Shown here: piece by piece, positions 43,003 to 52,146 of the stretch | Position numbering within the stretch: position 1 is the stretch's first letter | Layout: each line of letters opens with the position of its first letter | NCBI GenBank assembly: GCA_937996235.1 | Contig: CALKVK010000009.1 | Location: forward strand, 186,001 to 250,000 | DNA length: 64,000 bases | Direction of reading: 5' to 3' | From: an uncultured bacterium | GTDB lineage: Bacteria > Planctomycetota > JAJSAM01 > JAJVHW01 | Program-made: the position numbers and the translations under genes | Notes under the pieces: model-generated | Seen by the model: only the letters and a program-made list of their open reading frames with translations | The model's database searches: none | Told to the model about the DNA's origin: nothing

Positions 43003-43407
43003 TCAGACCGCCCGCGCCGCGAGCCGCGGCGGGTTGCGCTCGAGGCTCTCGTCGAACGCGCGCTCGAAGCCGTCGTCGAACTCAAACACCCCGCGGAACT
43101 GCTCCGCGGTGTCGTCCTCGCCCGCCTCGAGCAGGCCCCGCTTGATGAGGTTGAACACGAGGTCGCCGACGGCGCCGGTGTCGCGCACGTTCCACGACTC
43201 GAGGACGGCCCGTGCGAGGAGCCCGTACTGGTCGAGCGCGGCGTCGCGGACGCCCTCGACGAGCTCGGCCGGCGTGACGTGGCGCCGCGCGGCCAGGCGG
43301 CCGAGCGCGCACTCGAGCCCCTCGAAGACGAGGACGTACGCGTCGGGCGGATAGCGCCGGTCCCGTCGCGCGATCTCCTCGATCTGCTCCTGCAGCCGGT
43401 CCTGCAT
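43003..43407 (-). CDS. Minf_1886 family protein
   Basis: 134 residues from an ATG giving MQDRLQEQIEEIARRDRRYPPDAYVLVFEGLE. This matches the conserved Minf_1886 family, found mainly in Planctomycetota, Verrucomicrobiota and relatives. Further matching segments are RHVTPAELVEGVRDAALDQYG, ARAVLESWNVRDTGAVGDLVFNLIK and EDDTAEQFRGVFEFDDGFE. The function of the family is not known. It gives the clearest phylogenetic hint in the window. Confidence 0.85.
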   Translation of the reverse strand: MQDRLQEQIEEIARRDRRYPPDAYVLVFEGLECALGRLAARRHVTPAELVEGVRDAALDQYGLLARAVLESWNVRDTGAVGDLVFNLIKRGLLEAGEDDTAEQFRGVFEFDDGFERAFDESLERNPPRLAARAV

Positions 43408-43534
43408 GCCGCTCTCCGCCGACCTGCCCGGGGCCCCTTCCGGCGGCTGCCGGAGGGGGTGGTGCGCCGGGCCGCATGGCATTCATCGGCCAAAGACCGC
43501 AGGCCTTTGAACGATTCGGCGCATCCCGTGACTG

Positions 43535-44638
43535 TCAGTTCGTCAGGCGGCGGGCGCGTGCGACGCGGGCCCAGAGCGCGTGGAGCACCAGCTCCGGGGC
43601 GACGTTGCTCTCGGTCGACTCGAGCGCCGTCGTGAGCGCCGGGAGCAGCGCGTCGAGCTCGTCGGAGCTGCCCCGGCGGGCGGCGGCGTCGCGGGCGCGC
43701 AGGAGCGCGAGCGCGACGAGCTCGCGCAGGCGGGCACGCCGCGACGCGAGGTCGCGTCCCGCCTCGAGCACCCACGCGAGCGCGTCCTCGACGCCGCGCG
43801 GCCGGTCGGCGGCGAGCAGCCCGAGGACGGCGTCGTCCGCGCGTCCGGCGAGGTCGCCGGCGACGGCGCGCAGCGCCCGCCCGGCGGAGCCCTGCGCGAC
43901 GCGCACGACGAGCTCGAGACGCGCGTCGTCGAGCTCCGGCGTGGTCGCGTGCTCCGCGAGCAGCTCCCGCACGATCTCGGGTGCGAGCGGCTGGAAGCGC
44001 ACGCGCTGGCAGCGCGAGAGGATGGTGTCGGGCACGCCGTCCGTCCCGCGGGCGAGGAGCAGGAAGGTCGTCTCGGGAGGGGGCTCCTCGAGGCTCTTGA
44101 GAAGCGTCGCCACGCCCTCCTCCTCGACGTCGTCGAGGGCGTCCAGCACCACGACCTTGCGGCCGCAGCCGACCGCGGAGAGCGCCAGGAGCTCGAGGGC
44201 GCGCCGGAGCGAGCGGACGGGGATGCCGCGCCGCGGCTCGGCAGCGCCGTCGGCGTCCCCGCCCGCCGCGAGGTGGTGCGCGCGGGTGAACGACGCCGCG
44301 CCCGCGCGCGCGGCCTCGCCGTCGTCCTTGAAGAACGGCCCGCTCGTGCCGGAGAGCTGCACCAGGTCCGGGTGCGTGCCGGCGGCGTTCCAGCGGCAGG
44401 CGCGGCAGGTGCCGCACGGACGGTCGTCGTCGGGGGAGGCGCAGAGCAGGGCCGCCGCGAAGCCGAGGGCGCCCAGCGAGCGGCCGACGCCCTCCGGGCC
44501 GTGCAGCAGGTACGCGCCCGCGACGCGCTGCGGCGCGCCGCCGACGCCGAGCGCGGCCCGGAACGTGCGACGCGCCGCGTCCTGCCCGCGCAGCGCGGAG
44601 AGCGAGGGCGGCGCAGCGGGCGCGCGGTCAGCGCCCAT
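43535..44638 (-). CDS. holB: DNA polymerase III subunit delta' (HolB-like)
   Basis: 367 residues. The AAA clamp-loader fold starts GQDAARRTFRAALGVG, with a Walker A-like AYLLHGPEGVGRSLGALGF in which the usual Lys is Arg, as expected in the ATPase-inactive delta' subunit. The zinc module CGTCRACRW, the segment VVVLDALDDVEEEGVATLLKSLEEPPPETTFLLLA (by position) and the SRC arginine-finger motif SRCQRVRF follow. It helps load the sliding clamp in replication. It overlaps tmk by 11 bp. Confidence 0.9.
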   Translation of the reverse strand: MGADRAPAAPPSLSALRGQDAARRTFRAALGVGGAPQRVAGAYLLHGPEGVGRSLGALGFAAALLCASPDDDRPCGTCRACRWNAAGTHPDLVQLSGTSGPFFKDDGEAARAGAASFTRAHHLAAGGDADGAAEPRRGIPVRSLRRALELLALSAVGCGRKVVVLDALDDVEEEGVATLLKSLEEPPPETTFLLLARGTDGVPDTILSRCQRVRFQPLAPEIVRELLAEHATTPELDDARLELVVRVAQGSAGRALRAVAGDLAGRADDAVLGLLAADRPRGVEDALAWVLEAGRDLASRRARLRELVALALLRARDAAARRGSSDELDALLPALTTALESTESNVAPELVLHALWARVARARRLTN

Positions 44639-45257
44639 CCCGCCCCCACGCCGCGTCGACGGCGGCGCGCACCGCCCCGGCCACGTCGTCCGGTGCGCCG
44701 CACGGCAGCAGCGTGTAGCCGCGGCGTCGGCGCGACAGCCGCCGGTAGCCGCGGACGACCTCGCGATGGAACGCGGGGTCCTTGGCCTCCATGCGGTCCG
44801 GCGCCCCCGCGAGGCGACCGAGGCCGACGCCCTCCGGCACGTCGAGCACGAGGACGAGGTCGGGGGCCGCGGCGCCCTCGGCGACGTCGGCGAGCCGCCG
44901 CACGGTGCGCAGGCCCAGGCCTCCGGCGAGCCCCTGGTACACCTCGGTCGAGAGCGTCCAGCGCTCGCAGACGACGAGCGCTCCCCGCCGCAGGGCCGGG
45001 ACGACGACCTCCTCGGCGAGCTGCGCGCGTGCAGCCATGTAGAGCAGGGTCTCTGCGCGCACGGACACATGTCCGGTGTCCGGGTCGAGCAGGATGCGGC
45101 GCACGGCCTCCGCGAGAGGCGTGCTGCCGGGGTCGCGGACGTGGAGCGCTTCGCGCCCGGCGGCGCGCAGGGCGGCGACGAGGCGGGCGGCCTGCGTGCT
45201 CTTGCCGCACCCGTCCGCGCCTTCCAGCACGACGAACAGCCCCGGACCGTCGCTCAT
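44628..45257 (-). CDS. tmk: thymidylate kinase
   Basis: 209 residues. P-loop VVLEGADGCGKSTQAARLV near residues 9-27, substrate loop RDPGSTPLAEAVR (the EPGGT/S position reads DPGST), and ERWTLSTEVYQG carrying the conserved E-R-W/Y motif. A LID region follows. It phosphorylates dTMP to dTDP with ATP in the cytoplasm. The tmk-holB pair is a common bacterial arrangement and supports both assignments. Confidence 0.93.
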   Translation of the reverse strand: MSDGPGLFVVLEGADGCGKSTQAARLVAALRAAGREALHVRDPGSTPLAEAVRRILLDPDTGHVSVRAETLLYMAARAQLAEEVVVPALRRGALVVCERWTLSTEVYQGLAGGLGLRTVRRLADVAEGAAAPDLVLVLDVPEGVGLGRLAGAPDRMEAKDPAFHREVVRGYRRLSRRRRGYTLLPCGAPDDVAGAVRAAVDAAWGRDGR

Positions 45258-45829
45258 CCGAGCACTCTACGAGAAACCCGTCGAGGATCGGCTTCGTCCG
45301 GGTGCGCCGGGCGTCGTGCCTGGCAGGCGACGCCGCTCCGATCCTGCCGTCGGCCCCGGATCCACGTCCCGCGGGCACTCCGGCCCGACGCCCGCCGTCG
45401 GCGCCGTGTTTCCCACATCGACAGCGCGTACCGCCCGGGCTCGGAACCCTGGTCCGAAGCGGTTCCACGGCGTCACGGCGCGGCCCACGCGGAGTCGCCC
45501 ACAGCGCACCGCGCGCGTGTGGACGGGCTGTGGAGAACTCGGCGCGCGCCGATCCGCGCCGACGTCGGTGGCGCGGCAGTTCCGGATCGTCAAGGCGGAA
45601 TGAAGGCACCACTGGCGACACAAGTCGTTTCCAGAAGCGATCTTGTGACGTCGGGTCCGCCGGTCTCAGTTCGCTTGGCAGAATTCCGCCATGTTTCTTC
45701 TTGAATTCCGTGCCACCCCGGACCCGGCACCGACGGCCGCGGTCCCGTGTGGAAAAGCCGGGAGACCCCGGCGTCGGAACTCCTTGCGCCGCACGGGCCT
45801 GCGTGCATGGGCCGGAGTCACCGCCGCGC
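45258..45829. other. intergenic region without recognised genes
   Basis: About 570 bp between tmk and the TPR-metallopeptidase gene. The open frames here are short and without product-like sequence. There is a mild AT-richer patch around 45600-45705 with TTTCCAGAAGCGATC and TTCTTCTTGAATTCC, which may be a promoter for tmk. No repeat, tRNA or hairpin with strong support was seen. Confidence 0.4.
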
Positions 45830-48742
45830 TCACTCCGGGCGCAGGAGTTCTCGCAGTTCGAGGGCCCGTGCGCACTGCGCGTCGGCCCGCAGCGCCTCGT
45901 CCAGGCGGACCTCCGCGTCGCGCACGCGGCCGAGCAGCCGCAGGGCCTCGGCGTGGTCGACGAGCACGTCGGCCAGCGCCGGTCCCTCGAGGGGCGGGTC
46001 GTCGCGGCCCGCTCCCGGCATCCGGGCGACTCCCACCGCACAGCGGCGCGCCAGCTCGGCCTCGTCGCTCCGTCCCTCGGCGGTCAGGAGCTCGGCGATG
46101 CGCCCGTGCAGTTCGAGCGCGTCCGAGCGCGACCAGTCCCCGTTCGGGAGCGGCACGACGTCGCGCATCTCGAGGAGCGTCCGCAGCTCCCCCGCCGCAT
46201 CCCCCTGGCTGCGCTGGTACGCGGCGATCTCGCCACGGATCTGGAACGCGTCCTCGTCCACGTCGGCCTGCTCCCGCAGGAGTCGCATGGCTTCGGGGAG
46301 CTGCGCCTCGCCCTCCCCGCGCAGCAGCTTGGCCAGCTCGACGCGCGGCGAATCGGGTCCGCTCGCCTGGGGGAACAGCTCGATCGCACGGGTGAGGTGC
46401 GTCTTCGCCGCCTCGAAGTCCTTGGCCCGCACGGCCGCGCGGGCGAGCAGCATCCGCATCTCGTACAGGTCCGCGCCCTCCGCGATCGCCTGAGCCGCGA
46501 ACTCCGACGACTTGTCGGGCCGGCCCTCGGCCTCCGCGACGAGCGCCCGGATGACCTCGACGCGTCCGCCCGACCGCTTCGCGAACTCGGGGGGCAGCTT
46601 CGTGAGCGACGCGAGCGCGTCGGAGCGCCGACCGCGCGCCACCTGCCCCGCCGCGAGGAGCAGCCAGCCGTCGGTGTCCCCCGGGTTCTTCCGCAGCTCG
46701 CGCGAGAGCCGCAGCATCTTGCCGCCGGACGGGCGCTCGAGCACGCGGATCGGCGCCACGTACTCCTTCACGTAGGCGAGGAAGCGCCGGTCGAAGACCT
46801 CCGGCTCGACGCCGAGAGCGCGGCGCACCGCCGTCGGCGTGTCCACGCCGTCGCCGTAGACCCGTACGAGCTCGCGCAGCTTCGGGAACCCGAAGTCACG
46901 TTCGATGAACTCGCACATCAGCCCGCCCTGGTAGTACGCGTACATCACGCGCGCGCCGCGGAACGCGGTGTCGACGTCGGCGAGCGTCAGCACCTCGTCC
47001 GACGCGATGGCGTCGACAAGCACGCGCTCCATCTCGCGGTTCCACTGCGGCGAGTGCTTGCGCTCCTCGTAGACGGACGCGCCCTCCGTGAGCCAGCGCG
47101 GCACGCGGCCCTTCGAGAGCTCGAGCGTGACGACGTGCGCCAACTCGTGGTGCAGCGTGCCGTACCAGCCGAACTGCCCAGGAGGCAGCGCACGCGGGCT
47201 GTCCAACGTGACGACGCGACCGAAGCACGCGCCGAGCGCCGGGAACCCGGGCAGGCCGATCGTGCGCGTCGCGAAGTCGGCCTGCTGGTCGAAGACGGAG
47301 ACGTAGACGGGCTTCGGCTGCTCGATGCCCCACTTCTCGCACAGCCCCGCGAGGGAACTCCCGAGGCGCGACCGCAGCAGGGCGTAGTACGCCTCGTCCT
47401 CCTCGGCCGGCAGGCGCACGACGAACGCGTCGTCGCTGCGCGTCGGGAAGCGCTGCATCTTCTTGAACAGCTCGAGGAAGTTCCACCGGTACACGTTCTG
47501 GAACACGTCGCCTTCCTGCGCGATGCGCAGGTGCTGCTCCCCGAGCGCGTCGTCGCCGACGTTCAGCGCGTTGCGCCCGACGAGGAAGTGCGCCTCCCAG
47601 TCGCGCTCGTCCGCGGCGACGGCGCGCTTGCCGAACTCGAGCGCCTCGTGGAAGCGGCGCTGCTCCTCCAGCGCACGCGCGACGACCAGCGGCGCGGCCG
47701 ACGCGTAGCGGTTGCGGGCGAGGACGGCCTCGAGCTCGCGGTCGCAGCCGTCGGCGTCGCCGGAGAGGTACAGCAGCGCGGCGCGCGCGCCCCGCGCGCG
47801 CGCATCCGCGGGCGCCGCCTCGAGCGCCTTCGCGACCTGTTCGCGTGCCGCGTCGAGCCGGCCGTCGCCGAGCTCGTACGCCGCCAGCATCAGGAGCGTG
47901 GGGACGTGTCGCGGGTTCTCGCGCAGCGCGCGCTCCGCGAGCGACTTCGTGTCGTCGTCGGAGAAGCGGAACGCGGCCTGCCGCGCCAGTCCGTGGAGCG
48001 CCGGCGCATAGTGCGCGTTCTGTTCGAGCGCCTTCTCGTACCAGCGCTTCGCGTCCTGGTCCTGGAAGCCCGCCAGGTAGACGTCGCCGATCTCGACGAG
48101 CACCTCGGCCGACGCGCTGCCGCGCCGCACGATCTCCTCGAGGCGCGAGATCACCGAGTTCGGCGAGACCTTCGGGTCGTCCGTGAGGCGCGCCACGCCG
48201 AGACGCGCGCGCGCCACGGCGAGCAGTTCCTCGTCGCTCTCGGCCGCGTCGCTCCGCGCCCACCGGCGATTGACGTCGAGGTACGTGTCGAGCGCCTCTT
48301 CGCGACGACCCGACTCCTCGAGCACCTGAGCGAGGAGGCGCCGCGCACGCAGCCCGCTCTCGTCGAGTGCGAGCGCGGCGCGCAGCGCCGCCTCGGCGCC
48401 GGCGGCGTCGCCGGCCGCGAGCAGGAGCGCGCCGCGCCGCGTCAGCACGGGCGGCTGGGGGTCCGCGACGTCCGCGAGCGCGTCGATCGCGCCCGCCACG
48501 TCGCCCGTGTCCGTGAGCGCGTCGGCGAGCGCGACGCGCACCGCCACGTTCGAGGGATCGAGCTTCCGCGCCTCCTGCAGGTGCCGCAGCGCCTCCGCGT
48601 AGCTGCCCCGCCGCACCAGCGGAGCGGCGAGTTCGGCGAGCGCCTGCGCCTCCGCCGCGGGATCTTCGTCCGCGGCGCGGGCGCCGGGCGTGACGAGTGC
48701 GACGAGGGCGAACGGGACGAGGGCGGCGGAGCGGGATCTCAT
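45830..48742 (-). CDS. large secreted TPR protein with gluzincin (peptidase MA-like) domain
   Basis: 970 residues. A signal peptide ends near GARA (residue 23). TPR repeats cover about 30-410 and again about 715-960. Between them lies a zinc-peptidase domain: the HExxH site in LHHELAHVVTLELSKG near residue 532, with a downstream glutamate in RWLTEGASVYEE, the gluzincin arrangement of peptidase MA. A periplasmic role in assembling or processing cell-surface proteins is a reasonable inference. Many planctomycete genomes carry such TPR-MA genes. Confidence 0.83.
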   Translation of the reverse strand: MRSRSAALVPFALVALVTPGARAADEDPAAEAQALAELAAPLVRRGSYAEALRHLQEARKLDPSNVAVRVALADALTDTGDVAGAIDALADVADPQPPVLTRRGALLLAAGDAAGAEAALRAALALDESGLRARRLLAQVLEESGRREEALDTYLDVNRRWARSDAAESDEELLAVARARLGVARLTDDPKVSPNSVISRLEEIVRRGSASAEVLVEIGDVYLAGFQDQDAKRWYEKALEQNAHYAPALHGLARQAAFRFSDDDTKSLAERALRENPRHVPTLLMLAAYELGDGRLDAAREQVAKALEAAPADARARGARAALLYLSGDADGCDRELEAVLARNRYASAAPLVVARALEEQRRFHEALEFGKRAVAADERDWEAHFLVGRNALNVGDDALGEQHLRIAQEGDVFQNVYRWNFLELFKKMQRFPTRSDDAFVVRLPAEEDEAYYALLRSRLGSSLAGLCEKWGIEQPKPVYVSVFDQQADFATRTIGLPGFPALGACFGRVVTLDSPRALPPGQFGWYGTLHHELAHVVTLELSKGRVPRWLTEGASVYEERKHSPQWNREMERVLVDAIASDEVLTLADVDTAFRGARVMYAYYQGGLMCEFIERDFGFPKLRELVRVYGDGVDTPTAVRRALGVEPEVFDRRFLAYVKEYVAPIRVLERPSGGKMLRLSRELRKNPGDTDGWLLLAAGQVARGRRSDALASLTKLPPEFAKRSGGRVEVIRALVAEAEGRPDKSSEFAAQAIAEGADLYEMRMLLARAAVRAKDFEAAKTHLTRAIELFPQASGPDSPRVELAKLLRGEGEAQLPEAMRLLREQADVDEDAFQIRGEIAAYQRSQGDAAGELRTLLEMRDVVPLPNGDWSRSDALELHGRIAELLTAEGRSDEAELARRCAVGVARMPGAGRDDPPLEGPALADVLVDHAEALRLLGRVRDAEVRLDEALRADAQCARALELRELLRPE

Positions 48743-48809
48743 GCAGGGATTCTACGCACGGGAACGCGCCCGCGTTCCGTGCGGATCGTGTCCCGGCGCG
48801 CGGGCGCGC

Positions 48810-49988
48810 TCAGAAGCGCAGGCGCCGGATGCGCCGCGCGGCCTCCTCGCACTCGTCGAGCGTCGGCACCAGCGCGAGCCGCACGCGGCCCTCGCCGGGG
48901 TCGTCGGCGCCGTCGCCGGCGGAGAGCCACGTGCCCGGCGTCGTCACGAGCGCGACCGCCGGATCGAGCAGCCGCTTCGCGAAGTCGGTGGACGACATGC
49001 CCGCGGGAGCCGCCTGCCAGACGTACATCGTCGCGGGCGGCCTGCAGTCCGGCAGTCCGGCGGCCACGAACGCGTCGCAGATGATGTCGCGCTTCTGCCG
49101 GTACTCGAGGCGCATCTCCTCCACGTGCGCCTCGTCGGAGAGCGCGGCGACGGCCGCGTCTTGCACGAAGTCCGGCGTGCCCGAGTCAATGTTCGTCTTC
49201 AGCTTGCGGAACAGCGCGACCGCGTCGGCGTCGCCCGCGACGAACCCGCAGCGCCAGCCGGTCATCGCGGAGCGCTTGCTCATGGAGAAGAACGTCAGCA
49301 CGTGGTCGAGGCCCGACTGCAGCGCGCTGACCGGCGGCCCGCCCTCGAACCAGATCTCGCTGTAGGCCTCGTCCGAGCACAGCAGGATGTCGTGCCGCCG
49401 GCAGAAGCGCGCCGCCTCGTCGTAGAAGGCGCGCGTCGCGAGCGCGCCGGTCGGGCTGTTGGGGTAGCAGAGCCACAGCATGCGCGCCCGCGCGACGACG
49501 TCGGCCGGCAGCGCGGCGAGGTCGGGCAGACAGCCGCTCTCCGCGCGCAGCGGGTAGCGGTGGTTCACGCCCCCCGCGAAGAGCGTCCCGCGCACGTACG
49601 GCGGATAGCCGGGGTCCGGCGAGATCACGATGTCGCCCGGGTTCACGAACGCGAACGGCGCGTGGAACACGGCCTCCTTGCTGCCGATCGTCGCGGTGAC
49701 GTGGCGCGCCGGATCGAGCTCGACGCCGAAACGGCGGCCGATCCACGCGGCCGCGGCCGTGCGGAACGCGAGCGAGCCGATGTACGACGGATAGCCGCTC
49801 GCCGCGTGGCGGTGGACCGCGCGGCACGCCTCCTCGCGCACGAGCTCCGGCGTCGGCGCGCGCGGGTCCCCCACGCCGAAGTCGATGACGTCGGCACCCT
49901 GCGCCTTCAGTTCCTGCACGATCCGGTCCACCTCGGCGAACGCATAGCCGCCGAGTGACGCGATCCGTTCCGACGCCCGCACCGCCAT
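48810..49988 (-). CDS. PLP-dependent aminotransferase, class I/II (DapL/DapC-like)
   Basis: 392 residues. Conserved fold type I motifs: DFGVGDPRAPTPELVREE, SGYPSYIGSLAFRTA, PNSPTGALAT, CSDEAYSEIWFEG, and PLP lysine in FFSMSKRSAMTGWRCGFVAG near residue 237. The N-terminal 'D-F-G-V-G-D-P' and the SMSKR region resemble succinyl- or LL-diaminopimelate aminotransferases. With asd in the window, diaminopimelate synthesis is plausible, but aspartate/alanine aminotransferases cannot be excluded. Confidence 0.85.
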   Translation of the reverse strand: MAVRASERIASLGGYAFAEVDRIVQELKAQGADVIDFGVGDPRAPTPELVREEACRAVHRHAASGYPSYIGSLAFRTAAAAWIGRRFGVELDPARHVTATIGSKEAVFHAPFAFVNPGDIVISPDPGYPPYVRGTLFAGGVNHRYPLRAESGCLPDLAALPADVVARARMLWLCYPNSPTGALATRAFYDEAARFCRRHDILLCSDEAYSEIWFEGGPPVSALQSGLDHVLTFFSMSKRSAMTGWRCGFVAGDADAVALFRKLKTNIDSGTPDFVQDAAVAALSDEAHVEEMRLEYRQKRDIICDAFVAAGLPDCRPPATMYVWQAAPAGMSSTDFAKRLLDPAVALVTTPGTWLSAGDGADDPGEGRVRLALVPTLDECEEAARRIRRLRF

Positions 49989-49997
49989 CCGTGCCTC

Positions 49998-50975
49998 CTA
50001 CTCCCCGTCGTGGTACGCGAGGATGCGGCGGCACGTCTCCGCCACGAGCTCGCGCATCTCGGGCGGGTCCAGCACCTCGGCGTCCGGGCCGTACGGCAGG
50101 AGCCACCCGAGGAACCACGCCTCCGAACGCACCTGCACCCGTGCGACGACCTCGCCGCCCGGCAGGTCCTTCACGTCGCGCCGCGGCAGCTCCTCGCGCG
50201 CGAAGCGCGCGCCCATGCCGCGGAACAGCACGCGCGCCGTGACGCGCCCCGGCGGCGGCGTGAAGTCCGACGCGTCGCGCCACTCCTGGATGTCGAAGTC
50301 GTCCGGGATCTCGTACTCGGACTCCAGCAGCTCGGCGTCGCGGATGCGGTCGAGGCGGAACGTCACCGGCCGGTCGCGCGTCGAGTCGTGCGCGACGACG
50401 TACCAGTCGCCCCCGAACTCCGTCATGCCGTAGGGCCGGATCACGCGCTCCGTCAGCAGTCCGCGGTGCGCGGACCAGTACGTGATGCGCAGCTCCCGCC
50501 CGCGCGAGAGCGCGTCGCGCAGCTGCTGGACGCGGCCGCCGTGCTGCGGATCGCCCATGCGAATCGTCCGCTCGGCGCGCTCCAGCTCCCGCGACGCCTC
50601 GGGCCCGAGCGCCTCGCGGATCTTCTCGCAGAGCCGCCGCACCGCGTCGCGGTACGGGTGCTCGCGCACGTCCAGGCGCCGCAGCGCCAGGAGCAGCGCG
50701 AGCGCCTCGGGCACCACGAGCCGCACCGGGCGCTCGAACTGCTCCGCGAAGCGGATGAACACGCGGCCGTCGTGGAACCACAGCGAGACGTAGTTGTTGG
50801 GCGAGTACGGCGGCACGCCGCACAGCATCACGAGGTTGCGCAGCTCGTCGCGGATCTCGAGCTCCGAGAGCCCGGTGCGCTTCGCGAGCTCCTCGATGCT
50901 GATGCCCTGGTGCGCCTGGACGAGCGGGATGATCGTCAGCGCGTGGCGCACGCTCTCGTACGGGTCGCGGGTCAT
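49998..50975 (-). CDS. WYL-domain transcriptional regulator (PafC-like)
   Basis: 325 residues. An N-terminal helix-turn-helix (LTIIPLVQAHQGISIEELAKRTGLSELEIRDELRNL, by position about 12-47) is followed by a WYL domain in the region LRITYWSAHRGLLTERVIRPYGMTEFGGDWYVVAHDSTRD and a C-terminal WCX extension. WYL proteins sense ligands, often nucleic acids, to regulate DNA-damage or defence genes. It is ATGA-coupled to a second WYL gene upstream, matching the PafBC pair of actinobacteria, though no proteasome genes are present. Confidence 0.88.
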   Translation of the reverse strand: MTRDPYESVRHALTIIPLVQAHQGISIEELAKRTGLSELEIRDELRNLVMLCGVPPYSPNNYVSLWFHDGRVFIRFAEQFERPVRLVVPEALALLLALRRLDVREHPYRDAVRRLCEKIREALGPEASRELERAERTIRMGDPQHGGRVQQLRDALSRGRELRITYWSAHRGLLTERVIRPYGMTEFGGDWYVVAHDSTRDRPVTFRLDRIRDAELLESEYEIPDDFDIQEWRDASDFTPPPGRVTARVLFRGMGARFAREELPRRDVKDLPGGEVVARVQVRSEAWFLGWLLPYGPDAEVLDPPEMRELVAETCRRILAYHDGE

Positions 50976-52123
50976 CGCGTCGCCTTCCGCCCGCCCGCCG
51001 CGCCGTCCGCGGGCGGACCCTCGTGCCGCGCCAGGATCGCCTGGAAGTGCGCGCGCGCCGCGCTGCGCAGGCCGCCCGGCGCGACGACGCGCGCGCGCCC
51101 GGCGTGCTGCGCGACGAAGCGCAGCACGGCCTCGCGGTTGTGCGACTCGAACGCGAGCGTCGCGCCGCCGTCCGGGCGCTGCGCGAGCGTCCAGCCGTCA
51201 CGCAGCGCGTCGCGCGCCATGAACGCGATCTCCGGCTGCAGCTCGACCTCGACGCGCTCGCCGGCGCCCGGCCCGAACTCCGTCGCCGGGCGGCCGACGT
51301 ACGACGAGACGTCGAACTCGTCGGGGACGGCGAACGCCGGCGCGCTGCGCACCTTGACGCGGCCGCGGACGCGGTCCACGCGGAACTGCCGGATGTCGTC
51401 GCGCGCGCGGTCGCGTCCGACGAGGTACCAGGAGCGGCGGTGCCAGCCGAGCCCGTACGGCTCGACGTCGCGCTCCTCCACGGCGTCCCGCTCGATGCTG
51501 TAGTAGCGGAAGCGGACGGGCTGGTGCCGGATGACGGCGTCGGTCAGCGCCTCCAGGTTCGGGCCGAGCTCCGGCGCGCCGGCGCGCGTGCGCACGCCGA
51601 GGCGGTGCTGCTCGGTGACCGATGCCGCCGCGGCGCCCGTGAGCGGGCTGTCCACGACGACCTTGCGGAGCGCGCTCTGGAGCGGCGCCGCGAGCGGGTC
51701 GCCCGTCGCGTCGAACGCGTAGCGCTGGACGACGGCGAGCGCGGCGGCCTCCTCGACGCTGAGGCGGATCTCGGGCAGGAAGTACTGCTCGCGCGGGATG
51801 CGGTAGCCGCCCTCGCCGTGGTCCCCCGCCGCCTCGAAGACGATGGGGACGCCGAGCGCGCGCAGCTCCGCCTTGTCGCGGTCGAAGCGCTTCTCGAGCG
51901 CCTCGGGGGACGCGGTGTCGTCGTACCCCGCGACGCGCCCGCGGATGCTCGCGAACGGCACGGCCTCGCGCGAGCTGAGCAGGAACGCGACGAGGTTGAG
52001 CAGCCGCTCCGGCTTGGCGATGCGCACGGGGGTCTCGCCCCCGCCGGCGCCCTGCGCCGGAGGTCCGCTCGCCCTGCGTCGACCCGATCCGGATCCGCTC
52101 ACGTTCGACCCCGCTTCGCTCAC
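50972..52123 (-). CDS. WYL-domain transcriptional regulator (PafB-like)
   Basis: About 383 residues from GTG 52123; an internal GTG at 52027 (VRIAKPERLLNLVAFLL) may be the true start because the residues before it are Gly/Ser-rich and unconserved. The winged HTH (PERLLNLVAFLLSSREAVPFASIRGRV) leads to the WYL core VRFRYYSIERDAVEERDVEPYGLGWHRRSWYLVGRDRARDD and the C-terminal WCX part. Together with the downstream WYL gene it likely forms a heterodimeric regulator. Confidence 0.85.
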   Translation of the reverse strand: MSEAGSNVSGSGSGRRRASGPPAQGAGGGETPVRIAKPERLLNLVAFLLSSREAVPFASIRGRVAGYDDTASPEALEKRFDRDKAELRALGVPIVFEAAGDHGEGGYRIPREQYFLPEIRLSVEEAAALAVVQRYAFDATGDPLAAPLQSALRKVVVDSPLTGAAAASVTEQHRLGVRTRAGAPELGPNLEALTDAVIRHQPVRFRYYSIERDAVEERDVEPYGLGWHRRSWYLVGRDRARDDIRQFRVDRVRGRVKVRSAPAFAVPDEFDVSSYVGRPATEFGPGAGERVEVELQPEIAFMARDALRDGWTLAQRPDGGATLAFESHNREAVLRFVAQHAGRARVVAPGGLRSAARAHFQAILARHEGPPADGAAGGRKATR

Positions 52124-52146
52124 GCCCGGCCCCGCGTCCTGCGCGC

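Noticed and set aside
43580..49084. 1,834-residue plus-strand open frame
   Set aside because: It is antisense to delta' , tmk and the TPR-metallopeptidase gene, rich in Arg and Ala with no domain, and is a high-GC shadow.
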